Below are positions 53,015 through 62,158 of a DNA stretch of 64,000 bases, in pieces. The number at the start of each line of letters is the position of its first letter. Position 1 is the stretch's first letter. This stretch comes from Zhenhengia yiwuensis (GTDB taxonomy: Bacteria; Bacillota; Clostridia; Lachnospirales; Cellulosilyticaceae): contig NZ_JACRSY010000009.1 in the NCBI RefSeq assembly GCF_014384995.1, forward strand, positions 62,001-126,000, given 5' to 3'. The notes below the pieces were generated by a model. That model saw only the letters and a list, made by a program, of their open reading frames with translations, had not been told where the DNA came from and did no database searches. Both the position numbers and the translations under genes were made by a program.

Positions 53015-56000
53015 ATGAAAAAGAAAACAAATAAAATCCTCCATATGTTATCAGAACGTCTTTTCTTAATGTATTTAGGTGTATGCGTTTTATTTCTTGT
53101 TATTGTAGGGAAATTTTATCAGCTTCAGATTATTGAACATGATAAATATGCAAACAATTTAAGAGCAAGTGTAGAACGTGTTATTGATATAACAGCACCG
53201 AGGGGGCTTATTTATGACAGATACGGTAGACCTCTTGCTATTAATAAACCAACTAATGTAGTGCGTTTAGACCAACAAGTTAAGATGGATAAAGAAAAAC
53301 TCAACCAAGTTTTGTTAGAACTTGCCCTTTTACTTGAGAAAAATGGTGATACTTATGAGGATAATATTCCTATTAGTAAAAGTACACCTTTTGAGTATAC
53401 AGAAAGTAAGACAAGCATTAATCAGTTTATGTATTCCATTCCTTATAATGATGAAAAACATAGACAAGAACTTTTACAGAAATCAGCAAGTGAAATTATT
53501 GATTATTTAAAAGTTAAATATGATATTAAAAACATGACCGATGAAGAAGCTAGAAAAGTCATTGCCCTTCGCACAGAAATCTACAAAGTAGCTTATAGCA
53601 AATATAAACCGGTAGAACTTGCAACACATGTTTCAGATGAAACCATTGCCTACTTAGAAGAACATCATGATGATTTCCCAAGTATACTGGTAGATGTAGC
53701 GCCGGTAAGATACTATACAGAACCAGAGGTATTAGGAAACCTACTAGGTTATACCAGAACCATTACAGAAGCTCAGTATGAGGAAATGAAAGATGAAGGA
53801 TATGACAAAGATGATATTGTAGGGCATGAAGGTATTGAAAAGACTATGGAAAGTGAGCTTCGAGGTCAAAAGGGTGTAGAACGCGTTGAAGTTGATAACG
53901 TAGGAAGACGTGTACACACTATAGAAAAAGATGAGGCTATTCCAGGAAATGATGTGTTTTTAACTATTGATTTAGACCTTCAGAAAGTAGCTTATGAAAG
54001 TACTGAGAGAAACCTAAGTGAAGCTTTAATTGAAAGACTTAAAGGTGGAAATGATAAGGTTGAGGCAGTATCGAGTAAAGAAATGATTGTTTCTATGCTA
54101 GAAAGTAGTCAGCTTAATCTGAAGCAAATGGATGAAGCTAAAGAAGATAGTATACAAAAGCAGCTTTATACAAGACTTATGGAAAAATACAATAGCCTAG
54201 ATGCAGTTATTAAGGAAACTATGAATGCACTTGATCTCCTTATTCAACTTGTAGATGAAGAAACAGGAGATTTTACTGAAAAAGAAATTCTTCTTGCACT
54301 TAATGAACAAGGCGCACTTAACTTGTCAGAACAAACAGTTACTAACTTTATGAACAATCGACAAGGTACAACGGAAGCAACCTTAATTCAGCAACTTGAA
54401 ACAGGAGGGCTAAAGCCAAACCAGATGTCTATTATGCCATCTAGTGCTGCAAGCGTAGTTGTAGATGTGCATACAGGAGAAGTACTCGCCTTAGTAGGTT
54501 ACCCATCTTATGATGCTAATCAAATGACTACTAACTTTAACCGTTATTATAACACACTTTTTGATAGCAGGAGTATGCTATGGAATAGGGCACTTATGAC
54601 AGCGAAGGCACCAGGATCTACTTTTAAAATGATTACAGGTATTGCAGGGCTTGAAGAAGGAGTAGTTACACCTGACACTCTGATTTATGATACCGGTGTA
54701 TATGAAAAAGTAGGAACACCTGCTCCAAAATGTTGGATTCACACTAATACAGGTGGTGGACACGGTAATACTAATCTTAATAAAGCATTAGAAGTATCTT
54801 GTAACTATTACTTCTATGAGGTAGCTTATCGTTTAGGATTAAAAGGCAAAACACCTTATGGTGGGATTGATATGCTCACTAAATATGTAGAGATGTTTGG
54901 ACTAGATAAGAAGACAGGTATCGAACTTGCAGAGTCACCTCCAAATATTTCAACACCCTATAACTTAGTTAAAAATCAAGTAGCTGAGCAATTTTCTATT
55001 TTAAGAAAAGCAGAAGAAGAGCGTATGGCAGGATATGTAGAAGATGTACTAGCTGAAATGGAGAAAGGCATTTATCCAATTGTTTCACAAAGTGGGCCTT
55101 CTTTAAACGAGCAAATTGATTATTTAGCCCAGTACGAGCTCAAAAGACAGTTGGAGCCTGTATTGCAAGATGGTTTTGAAGATCATTTAGAAAGTCTGAT
55201 TGAAAATGCCTATAAACAAATACAGCTTAGCCTTCAAACTAAGTCTAATGAATATCTAGAAAAAATACTTCAAGGAACGATTAATGATACACAAGAAAAA
55301 TCTTTAAAAAATAAAGCTAAAGTTCAAATTACAGAGGTCATAGGTGAGATGATTTCAGATCATCTAGATACACAAATTAAAGAAATTGTAGATAAGATAG
55401 ATGTTTATGATATTTTAGATAGCTATGAATATGCTTATAATACACTTTATAATAGACAGTTTAAAACAGACCCTAATGGAGAAATTGTGAAAGAAGTTAA
55501 AAGACGTCTTGAAACTTTGGATGAGGATGAAGCAATTTATCGTGGTTATTTGATAGAAAAAGTGAAAAGTAACTTAATTACCTCTATTACAAATGAAATT
55601 TTGTCAGGATTAAGATTAGATTGGAAAGAGGGTACAACTGTCCGTACAGCTATTGGACAAGGTGATAATGCCTTCACACCGCTGCAGATGGCTCGCTATA
55701 TTGCAGCCCTTGCAAATGGTAAAAATGTACATGACTTGCGTGTTATTAGTGGAATCAATCAGGTTAAAGAAGATCTAGGCTATATGGCTACTGATCCTGT
55801 AGTATATAATACTTTAAATCTTAAAGCCTCAACACTAGAACATATTTATGAAGGTATGTATGCTGTAACACATGGTACACTTGGTTCAGCCCGTCATACA
55901 TTTAAAGACTTTGAGATAGAAGTAGCAGGTAAAACGGGAACTGCGCAGGAAGGTAAATATGAACATAGTTGGTTTGTAGGTTTTGCACCATATAAAGATC

Positions 56001-56146
56001 CACAGATTGCAGTCGTAACAACTGTATACAATGCAAATGGACAAGGAACTTATGGCCAGCTTATTGCAAGAGATATTTTGACAGAGTACTTTAGTTTAGG
56101 TAAAGAAGTGCCCAAAATGACATTAGATAATATGTTTGTTGAATAA
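53015..56146 (+). CDS. mrdA: Penicillin-binding protein 2 (class B) with two large insertions
   Basis: 1043 residues, about 350 more than usual PBP2 proteins. N-terminal membrane anchor (about 18-38), pedestal domain (IDITAPRGLIYDRYGRPLAINK), then the transpeptidase domain: Ser535 and Lys538 in PGSTFK, Ser595-Cys596-Asn597, and Lys973-Thr974-Gly975 (KTGTAQ). The extra length is two charged, helix-rich segments at about 330-475, between LTIDLDLQ and VVVDVHTGEVLA, and about 645-865, between the KTGIELAES part and TVRTAIGQG. The active site is complete, so it should be a working transpeptidase for cell elongation with RodA. What the insertions bind is unknown. Confidence 0.93.
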   Translation: MKKKTNKILHMLSERLFLMYLGVCVLFLVIVGKFYQLQIIEHDKYANNLRASVERVIDITAPRGLIYDRYGRPLAINKPTNVVRLDQQVKMDKEKLNQVLLELALLLEKNGDTYEDNIPISKSTPFEYTESKTSINQFMYSIPYNDEKHRQELLQKSASEIIDYLKVKYDIKNMTDEEARKVIALRTEIYKVAYSKYKPVELATHVSDETIAYLEEHHDDFPSILVDVAPVRYYTEPEVLGNLLGYTRTITEAQYEEMKDEGYDKDDIVGHEGIEKTMESELRGQKGVERVEVDNVGRRVHTIEKDEAIPGNDVFLTIDLDLQKVAYESTERNLSEALIERLKGGNDKVEAVSSKEMIVSMLESSQLNLKQMDEAKEDSIQKQLYTRLMEKYNSLDAVIKETMNALDLLIQLVDEETGDFTEKEILLALNEQGALNLSEQTVTNFMNNRQGTTEATLIQQLETGGLKPNQMSIMPSSAASVVVDVHTGEVLALVGYPSYDANQMTTNFNRYYNTLFDSRSMLWNRALMTAKAPGSTFKMITGIAGLEEGVVTPDTLIYDTGVYEKVGTPAPKCWIHTNTGGGHGNTNLNKALEVSCNYYFYEVAYRLGLKGKTPYGGIDMLTKYVEMFGLDKKTGIELAESPPNISTPYNLVKNQVAEQFSILRKAEEERMAGYVEDVLAEMEKGIYPIVSQSGPSLNEQIDYLAQYELKRQLEPVLQDGFEDHLESLIENAYKQIQLSLQTKSNEYLEKILQGTINDTQEKSLKNKAKVQITEVIGEMISDHLDTQIKEIVDKIDVYDILDSYEYAYNTLYNRQFKTDPNGEIVKEVKRRLETLDEDEAIYRGYLIEKVKSNLITSITNEILSGLRLDWKEGTTVRTAIGQGDNAFTPLQMARYIAALANGKNVHDLRVISGINQVKEDLGYMATDPVVYNTLNLKASTLEHIYEGMYAVTHGTLGSARHTFKDFEIEVAGKTGTAQEGKYEHSWFVGFAPYKDPQIAVVTTVYNANGQGTYGQLIARDILTEYFSLGKEVPKMTLDNMFVE

Positions 56147-56161
56147 AGGGGGAGACGTAAT

Positions 56162-56845
56162 ATGGAAAACCTTGTAGTGTTTAAAGGCTCTATAGATGGA
56201 ATTACAGTCATGCTTGATGCACATGCACCTTTTGATGAACTATTAGATAACTTTATAACCAAGCTAGAAAGTTCAAAAAAGTTTTTTAGTGGTGCAAAAG
56301 TTAATATGCGTTTTAAAGGCAGAAAGCTTTCTAAAGAGCAGCAAGATGAGCTTATGAGCTTACTTGCCAATCAGAATATCTTAAATGTAGCCTTTATCCA
56401 TGAATTTGAACAAAGTAGTAGTGATAAAAGAGAAGACTATTTGAAATGGATTGGTGAAGAGCTAGAAAGGCCTAATGTTTCTTTAACTAAATATCATTAT
56501 GGTATTGTTCGTTCAGGTCAACATATAGACTTTGCCGGGAGTGTTGTTGTAATAGGGGATATTAACCCCGGCGGGGTCATTACAGCAGGTGGTAATGTAA
56601 TTGTAATGGGAACCTTGAATGGGAAAGTCCATGCAGGACTTGATGAGAAATTTAAAACCCCTTTTATACTGGCTAACCATATGTATCCCATGCAGATTGG
56701 TATTCGAAATGTGATTGCACAGTCACCAGAGGGAGAGAGTGTAAGCCGGATGAAGGATGAAATGCCACAGATAGCCTATGTGAATGAAGATCAAATATAT
56801 GTAGAAGAAATAGATTTTAAAACGCTTAATCATATGATAGAATAA
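56162..56845 (+). CDS. minC: Septum site-determining protein MinC
   Basis: 227 residues. N-terminal SpoIIAA-like domain, then the C-terminal beta-helix (GQHIDFAGSVVVIGDINPGG, GGNVIVMGTLNGKVHAG) that dimerises and binds MinD. Inhibits FtsZ assembly away from midcell. Confidence 0.94.
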   Translation: MENLVVFKGSIDGITVMLDAHAPFDELLDNFITKLESSKKFFSGAKVNMRFKGRKLSKEQQDELMSLLANQNILNVAFIHEFEQSSSDKREDYLKWIGEELERPNVSLTKYHYGIVRSGQHIDFAGSVVVIGDINPGGVITAGGNVIVMGTLNGKVHAGLDEKFKTPFILANHMYPMQIGIRNVIAQSPEGESVSRMKDEMPQIAYVNEDQIYVEEIDFKTLNHMIE

Positions 56846-56875
56846 GATAACAGAAAGAATAAGAGGGGGAAAAAC

Positions 56876-57673
56876 ATGAGTCAAGTAATCGTAGTTACAT
56901 CAGGTAAAGGCGGCGTAGGTAAGACGACAACATCTGCTAATATTGGTACTGCATTAAACTTATTAGGAAAGAAAGTTGTTCTTTTAGATGCAGATATTGG
57001 TCTTAGAAATTTAGATGTGGTTATGGGTCTTGAAAATCGCATTGTCTATGATTTAGTAGATGTTGTAGAAGGCAGATGCCGTATTAAACAAGCACTTATT
57101 AAGGACAAGCGTTATGAAGGGCTCTACCTATTACCTGCTGCACAGACAAGAGATAAAGATGCAGTAAGCCCTGAGCAAATGAAAAAACTTTGTGATACAT
57201 TAAAAGAAGATTTTGACTATATTATTGTAGACTGCCCAGCAGGTATTGAACAAGGCTTTAAAAATGCCGTAGCAGGAGCTGATCGTGCACTTGTTGTAAC
57301 AACACCAGAGGTGTCAGCTGTACGTGATGCAGACCGTATTATTGGATTGCTAGAAGCAAATGGCATTTCGAATATTCAGCTTATTATTAACCGAGTACGT
57401 ATGAATATGGTTAAACGTGGTGATATGATGGCTATGGATGATGTAGTAGAAATCCTTGCAATTAACCTTCTTGGTGTTGTGCCAGATGATGAAAATATCG
57501 TTATTACAACCAATAGAGGAGAACCAGCAGTATCTGATAAAAATGCTTTAGCAGGTAAAGCATTTAGAAATATTGCAGACCGTATTGAAGGAAATGAAGT
57601 ACCATTTTTAGATTTAGATATGGACAATGGTTTTTTAGGTAAGCTTAAAAAAATATTTGGTTTTAATAACTAA
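56876..57673 (+). CDS. minD: Septum site-determining ATPase MinD
   Basis: 265 residues. Deviant Walker A GKGGVGKTT, DADIGLRNLDVVMG, VDCPAGIE, and a C-terminal amphipathic membrane-binding helix (GFLGKLKKIFGF). Recruits MinC and oscillates or localises with MinE. Confidence 0.97.
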   Translation: MSQVIVVTSGKGGVGKTTTSANIGTALNLLGKKVVLLDADIGLRNLDVVMGLENRIVYDLVDVVEGRCRIKQALIKDKRYEGLYLLPAAQTRDKDAVSPEQMKKLCDTLKEDFDYIIVDCPAGIEQGFKNAVAGADRALVVTTPEVSAVRDADRIIGLLEANGISNIQLIINRVRMNMVKRGDMMAMDDVVEILAINLLGVVPDDENIVITTNRGEPAVSDKNALAGKAFRNIADRIEGNEVPFLDLDMDNGFLGKLKKIFGFNN

Positions 57674-57697
57674 AATAAGCAAAGAGGGTGAAAAGGG

Positions 57698-57976
57698 ATG
57701 CTGGATTTTAGTCAACTATTTGGTAGAAAAAATCAGTCAAGTCATGTTGCAAAAGATAGGTTAAAACTTGTACTTATTCATGACCGTATGAACTGTTCAA
57801 CAGAACTTCTAGAAATGATGCGTTCTGATATTATTGCTGTTATTTCAAAATATGTAGATATTGATACAGATGAATTTAATATTGAGGTATCTTCTCTGGA
57901 ATGTGATAAAGAAGGGAATAAAGCACCTGTTTTGTCAGCTAATATTCCAATTAAAAATTTAAAAAAAGTAAGATAA
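57698..57976 (+). CDS. minE: Cell division topological specificity factor MinE
   Basis: 92 residues. Opens with the membrane/MinD-contact part, then LKLVLIHDRMNCSTELLEMMRSDII, a MinE hallmark, and a beta-rich end. Together with MinC and MinD this gives an E. coli-type oscillating Min system, as in many clostridia that have MinE rather than only DivIVA. Confidence 0.93.
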   Translation: MLDFSQLFGRKNQSSHVAKDRLKLVLIHDRMNCSTELLEMMRSDIIAVISKYVDIDTDEFNIEVSSLECDKEGNKAPVLSANIPIKNLKKVR

Positions 57977-57998
57977 CTAAGAAAGGTAAAGTTAGAAC

Positions 57999-59123
57999 AT
58001 GTTCAATTTTAAGAGAGAACATCTAAAGAAGATAGATTATTGGCTTGTACTATGCATATTTGCACTAGTAGGGATTGGTATGCTTGCCATCAGTAGTGCA
58101 ACTTCTTATTCGGGTGATATAGATATATTAAGATCTCAATTTCTGTTCTTTATAGCAGGGCTTGGACTTATGGTTTTGGCTATGTCTATAGACTATCACC
58201 TATTAGGAGAATGGTATTTGCCTATTTATATTTTGATGAATATTGTACTGATTGCTGTATTCTTCCTTGGTAAAAATGTTAACGGAGCGACAAGATGGAT
58301 CCAAGTTGGTCCTATGACTATACAGCCTTCTGAATTTGCCAAGATTGGTTGTATTTTATGTACAGCAAAAATGTTAGAGAAGTATAATGATAAAATAAAT
58401 AGTATTCCTTCTCTTCTTATTATTGGACTATTTCATTTTGTGCCTTTTATTCTTGTAAATAGACAGCCCAATTTATCAACCAGTCTTGTCATTTTAGGGA
58501 TTCTAGTGATACAATTATTTATAAGTAAACTAGACTTTAAAGTAATGCTTACGACGGTAGGGATAGGCACCTTAGTGTTAGGTATTGCACTGGCCTATAT
58601 TATTGGGAATCCAAATCAAAAACTTCTTCCAGATTATCAACGTAACCGTATTGTGACTAAAATACAGGGGGGAGATAACCTGGCAGAAAACTATCAAACG
58701 AATCAGTCCGTTCATGCTATTGGTTCAGGAGGACTTGAGGGGAAAGGTTTATATCAAGGTGCTATTAGTCAGCTGAATTACTTACCAGAGTCTCATAATG
58801 ACTTTATTGTAGCCATTATTGCAGAGGAGTTTGGTTTTATAGGTATATTAATCGTACTAGGTATTATTCTCTTTATGATTGCTAGGGGGCTTTGGATTGC
58901 ACATGCTGCTCCGGATAATTTTGGTAGATTTATTATTGCAGGCTATATGGGTATGATTGCCATGCAAACCTTTGTAAATATGGGGGTTGTAACAAGCTTA
59001 TTACCTAATACAGGCTTACCTTTACCTTTTATTAGCTATGGTGGAAGCTCATTATGGGCGAATATGATTGGTATAGGATTAGTGTTAAATGTTGGGATGA
59101 GAAAAGAAAAATCAATGTTTTAG
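57999..59123 (+). CDS. rodA: SEDS glycosyltransferase RodA
   Basis: 374 residues, ten membrane helices, FtsW/RodA/SpoVE family: [40 protein letters not shown] and [12 protein letters not shown]. Polymerises glycan strands; given mreBCD and PBP2 upstream, RodA is the most likely member. Confidence 0.93.
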   Translation: MFNFKREHLKKIDYWLVLCIFALVGIGMLAISSATSYSGDIDILRSQFLFFIAGLGLMVLAMSIDYHLLGEWYLPIYILMNIVLIAVFFLGKNVNGATRWIQVGPMTIQPSEFAKIGCILCTAKMLEKYNDKINSIPSLLIIGLFHFVPFILVNRQPNLSTSLVILGILVIQLFISKLDFKVMLTTVGIGTLVLGIALAYIIGNPNQKLLPDYQRNRIVTKIQGGDNLAENYQTNQSVHAIGSGGLEGKGLYQGAISQLNYLPESHNDFIVAIIAEEFGFIGILIVLGIILFMIARGLWIAHAAPDNFGRFIIAGYMGMIAMQTFVNMGVVTSLLPNTGLPLPFISYGGSSLWANMIGIGLVLNVGMRKEKSMF

Positions 59124-59134
59124 GAGGTAAGTTG

Positions 59135-59530
59135 ATGAATATCGGACTTATAGCACATGATGCTAAAAAGAAACTTATGGAAAACTTTACAATTGCCTAC
59201 AGACATATATTAGCGAAACACACTTTATATGCCACAGGCACAACAGGTAGGTTAGTAGAAGAAGCAACTAACTTAAATATTTACAAATATTTAGCAGGTC
59301 ATCTGGGTGGTGCACAGCAGCTTGGCGCTCAAATTGCACACAACCAGTTAGATATGGTTATTTTCTTAAGAGACCCTGTTACTCAAAAAGTACATGAGCC
59401 AGACGTGGGTGCTTTAGAGAGACTATGTGATATCCATAATATTCCTATAGCGACCAATCTCGCAACAGCTGAACTTTTAGTGAAAGCTCTTGAAAGAGGA
59501 GACTTAAGCTGGAGAGAAGTTGTAAGATAA
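59135..59530 (+). CDS. mgsA: Methylglyoxal synthase homologue lacking the catalytic Asp
   Basis: 131 residues from ATG 59135, RBS TTAGGAGG; an in-frame ATG 81 bases earlier lies in rodA. The MGS fold is clear: [45 protein letters not shown]. But the loop that reads GGDQQ in E. coli and Bacillus reads GGAQQ: Ala60 stands where the catalytic base Asp71 of E. coli is. The second Asp and the His of HEPD are kept. Real MGS makes methylglyoxal from dihydroxyacetone phosphate; this protein may be inactive, altered, or a ligand-binding regulator. Neighbour of rodA. Confidence 0.85.
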   Translation: MNIGLIAHDAKKKLMENFTIAYRHILAKHTLYATGTTGRLVEEATNLNIYKYLAGHLGGAQQLGAQIAHNQLDMVIFLRDPVTQKVHEPDVGALERLCDIHNIPIATNLATAELLVKALERGDLSWREVVR

Positions 59531-59556
59531 AAAAGACTTAAACAAGTCTTTTTTTT
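59529..59556 (+). terminator. Terminator after mgsA homologue
   Basis: 11-base perfect stem (59529-59539 with 59544-59554), loop AAAC, ending in a long T-run; begins at the stop codon. Closes the mre-min-rodA block. Confidence 0.9.
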
Positions 59557-59634
59557 ATGGATATTTATAGATGCTAAACTAAGGTTTAAATATAAAAGGA
59601 ATACAACACGTATTTCATTAATTGGAGGACAAAA

Positions 59635-61476
59635 ATGACTATTTTATCAGATCATATTTTAAAGCAAGTTGATAAGCCAGCCAGATATATTGGTGGCGAA
59701 ATTAATGCCTATAACAAAGAATTATCTCAAATAGATATACGCTTTGCTTTTGCATTTCCAGATGTTTATGAAGTGGGGATGAGCCACTTAGGAATGCAAA
59801 TTCTTTACCATTTCTTAAATCGACGTGAAGATACATTCTGTGAACGTGTTTTCTCACCATGGGTAGACATGGAGAAAATCATGAGAGAAAAACAAATGCC
59901 ACTTTTCTCTTTAGAAACACATTCACCTATTAAAGATTTTGATTTTGTAGGTTTTACACTTCAATACGAAATGAGTTATACAAATATCTTAAATATGCTT
60001 GATTTAGCAGGTATTCCACTTTTAAGTAAAGATAGAAAAGAGGATGATCCAATTATTGTAGCAGGTGGTCCATGTGCGTATAACCCAGAACCTCTTGCAC
60101 CATTTATAGACTTCTTCTATATTGGTGAAGGAGAACTTGCTTATGATGAGATTCTTGACCTTTACAAAGCATATAAACAAGAAGGACGTACAAGAACTGA
60201 ATTTTTAGAAGCACTTCTTGAAATTGAAGGAATGTATGTACCTTGTTTCTATGAAGAGGTTTATAAAGAAGATGGAACAATTTTAGAGAAGAAACCACTT
60301 CATCCAAAAGCAAAAACAAAAATTCGTAAACTCATTATGCCAGATATGGATGATGTATATTATCCAACAACACAAGTTATTCCTTGGATTCAAGCGGTAC
60401 ATGATCGTGTAACACTCGAAATGTTTAGAGGTTGTTTAAGAGGTTGCCGTTTCTGTCAGGCAGGTATGATCTATCGTCCAGTACGTGAAAAGTCGAAAGA
60501 TGTACTTTTAGGCTATGCAGAAAAACTTTTAGCTTCTACAGGATATGAAGAAATCAGTTTAGCATCTCTTAGTACAAGTGACTATAAAGATCTAGAACCA
60601 TTTGCAAATGAACTTGTAGAACTTTGCGAGAAAGAATGTGTTAATATTTCTCTGCCATCACTTCGTATTGATGCTTTCTCTGTAGATCTTATGCAAAAAG
60701 TACAAGAAGTAAGAAAGAGCAGCTTAACTTTCGCACCAGAAGCTGGGACTCAGCGTATGCGTGATGTAATCAATAAAAATATTACAGAGGAAGAAATTTT
60801 AAGAGGATGTGACCTTGCCTTTAATGGAGGCTGGAATCGCGTTAAACTTTACTTCATGCTAGGACTTCCAGGTGAAACACCTGAAGATGTAGTAGGTATT
60901 GCAAACCTTGCTGAAAGTATTGTAAACACATACTACAATATTGATAAGTCTAAACGCCAAGGAGCACTTCAACTTGTTGTAAGTACATCTTGTTTCGTAC
61001 CAAAAGCCTTTACACCATTCCAATGGGAACCACAAGATACATGTGAAAGTTTCATTGAGAAACATGTTATGCTTAAACGTGCTATTTCAAGCAAACAAAT
61101 TAAATACAATCACCATGATGCTAAAACAAGTGTATTAGAAGCTGTTATTGCAAGAGGAGATAGAAGGGTAGCAGGTCTTATTTATGAGGCATTTAAATTA
61201 GGTTGTACATTTGATAGCTGGAGTGAACATTTTGATGGAGAGAAATGGAATGAAGCAGCACGTCTTTCAAATGTAGACTTTGCTTTCTATGCGAATAGAA
61301 GACGTGAATATGATGAAGTATTCCCATGGGATCATATTGATATTGGTGTAACAAAGAACTTCCTTATCCGTGAGAGCAAAAAAGCCCATGAAGCTGTAAC
61401 AACACCACAATGTCGCGAGAAGTGTTCTGGATGTGGGGCAAGTAAGTTTAACAAAGGAGTATGTTATGAGAACTAG
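59635..61476 (+). CDS. B12-binding/radical SAM protein, TIGR03960 family
   Basis: 613 residues, RBS GGAGGAC. N-terminal B12-binding-like domain (RFAFAFPDVYEVGMSHLGMQILYH), then radical SAM with the cluster in RGCLRGCRFCQAG, and a C-terminal region ending with Cys-rich CREKCSGCGASKF. This is the TIGR03960 family, nearly always next to or fused to the next gene. Substrate unknown; its linkage to RNase E/G and rplU points to RNA or ribosome modification. Overlaps the next gene by 11 bases. Confidence 0.92.
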   Translation: MTILSDHILKQVDKPARYIGGEINAYNKELSQIDIRFAFAFPDVYEVGMSHLGMQILYHFLNRREDTFCERVFSPWVDMEKIMREKQMPLFSLETHSPIKDFDFVGFTLQYEMSYTNILNMLDLAGIPLLSKDRKEDDPIIVAGGPCAYNPEPLAPFIDFFYIGEGELAYDEILDLYKAYKQEGRTRTEFLEALLEIEGMYVPCFYEEVYKEDGTILEKKPLHPKAKTKIRKLIMPDMDDVYYPTTQVIPWIQAVHDRVTLEMFRGCLRGCRFCQAGMIYRPVREKSKDVLLGYAEKLLASTGYEEISLASLSTSDYKDLEPFANELVELCEKECVNISLPSLRIDAFSVDLMQKVQEVRKSSLTFAPEAGTQRMRDVINKNITEEEILRGCDLAFNGGWNRVKLYFMLGLPGETPEDVVGIANLAESIVNTYYNIDKSKRQGALQLVVSTSCFVPKAFTPFQWEPQDTCESFIEKHVMLKRAISSKQIKYNHHDAKTSVLEAVIARGDRRVAGLIYEAFKLGCTFDSWSEHFDGEKWNEAARLSNVDFAFYANRRREYDEVFPWDHIDIGVTKNFLIRESKKAHEAVTTPQCREKCSGCGASKFNKGVCYEN

Positions 61477-62158
61477 ATTAAAATTTACAAAACAAGGCTA
61501 TGTAAAATTTGTAGGTCATTTAGATACAATCAGAATGTTCCAAAGAGCAATTAGAGTAGCGCGTCTTCCAATTTCTTATTCACAAGGATTTAATCCACAT
61601 GCAAAAGTATTCTTTGCCCTTCCTTTATCAGTAGGTGTAGGAAGTTGTGGGGAGTATATGGACATGCTTACGGATACAGATATTCATGTAGAAGAGGCTG
61701 TAGCAACTTTAAATACTATTTTACCAGAAGGTATTAAAATTGTAGAAGCTTCAGTGATTAAAGAGGGAACACCTTCTCTTATGAGCTTAGTAACAGCTGC
61801 AGATTACCGCATCACTTTTGAAAAGAATCAGCTTACACCTGAACAAATTGAAGGTGCAAAAAAAAGATTAGATGCTTCTGAACTTGTTGTACTGAAAAAA
61901 GGTAAGAAGAAAACAAAAGAGGTAGATATTAAACCCCTTATTCATCATGTGGAGATTAAAGAAGAGGATGGCACAATTTTTGAAGTAAGGATTGCGGCAG
62001 GCAGTATGGAAAACTTAAATGTAGACCTTCTTTTAAAATCTTTATTACAAGTAGAACTTGAAGGTATGGTTTATACTATAGAGAGAGAAGAGCTCTATGC
62101 AACTACAGAAGAAGGGCATCTTAAGCCGTTAAGCGAGGTTGGAGCAGAAAATGCATAA
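61466..62158 (+). CDS. TIGR03936 family protein (DUF2344)
   Basis: 230 residues from ATG 61466 after AAGGAG; an earlier TTG/ATG start would run far into the radical SAM gene. The N-terminal RLKFTKQGYVKFVGHLDTIRMFQRAIRVA and SQGFNPHAKVFFALPLSVGV are family hallmarks. In some bacteria this domain is fused to TIGR03960, strong evidence that the two work together. No function established. Confidence 0.92.
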   Translation: MRTRLKFTKQGYVKFVGHLDTIRMFQRAIRVARLPISYSQGFNPHAKVFFALPLSVGVGSCGEYMDMLTDTDIHVEEAVATLNTILPEGIKIVEASVIKEGTPSLMSLVTAADYRITFEKNQLTPEQIEGAKKRLDASELVVLKKGKKKTKEVDIKPLIHHVEIKEEDGTIFEVRIAAGSMENLNVDLLLKSLLQVELEGMVYTIEREELYATTEEGHLKPLSEVGAENA

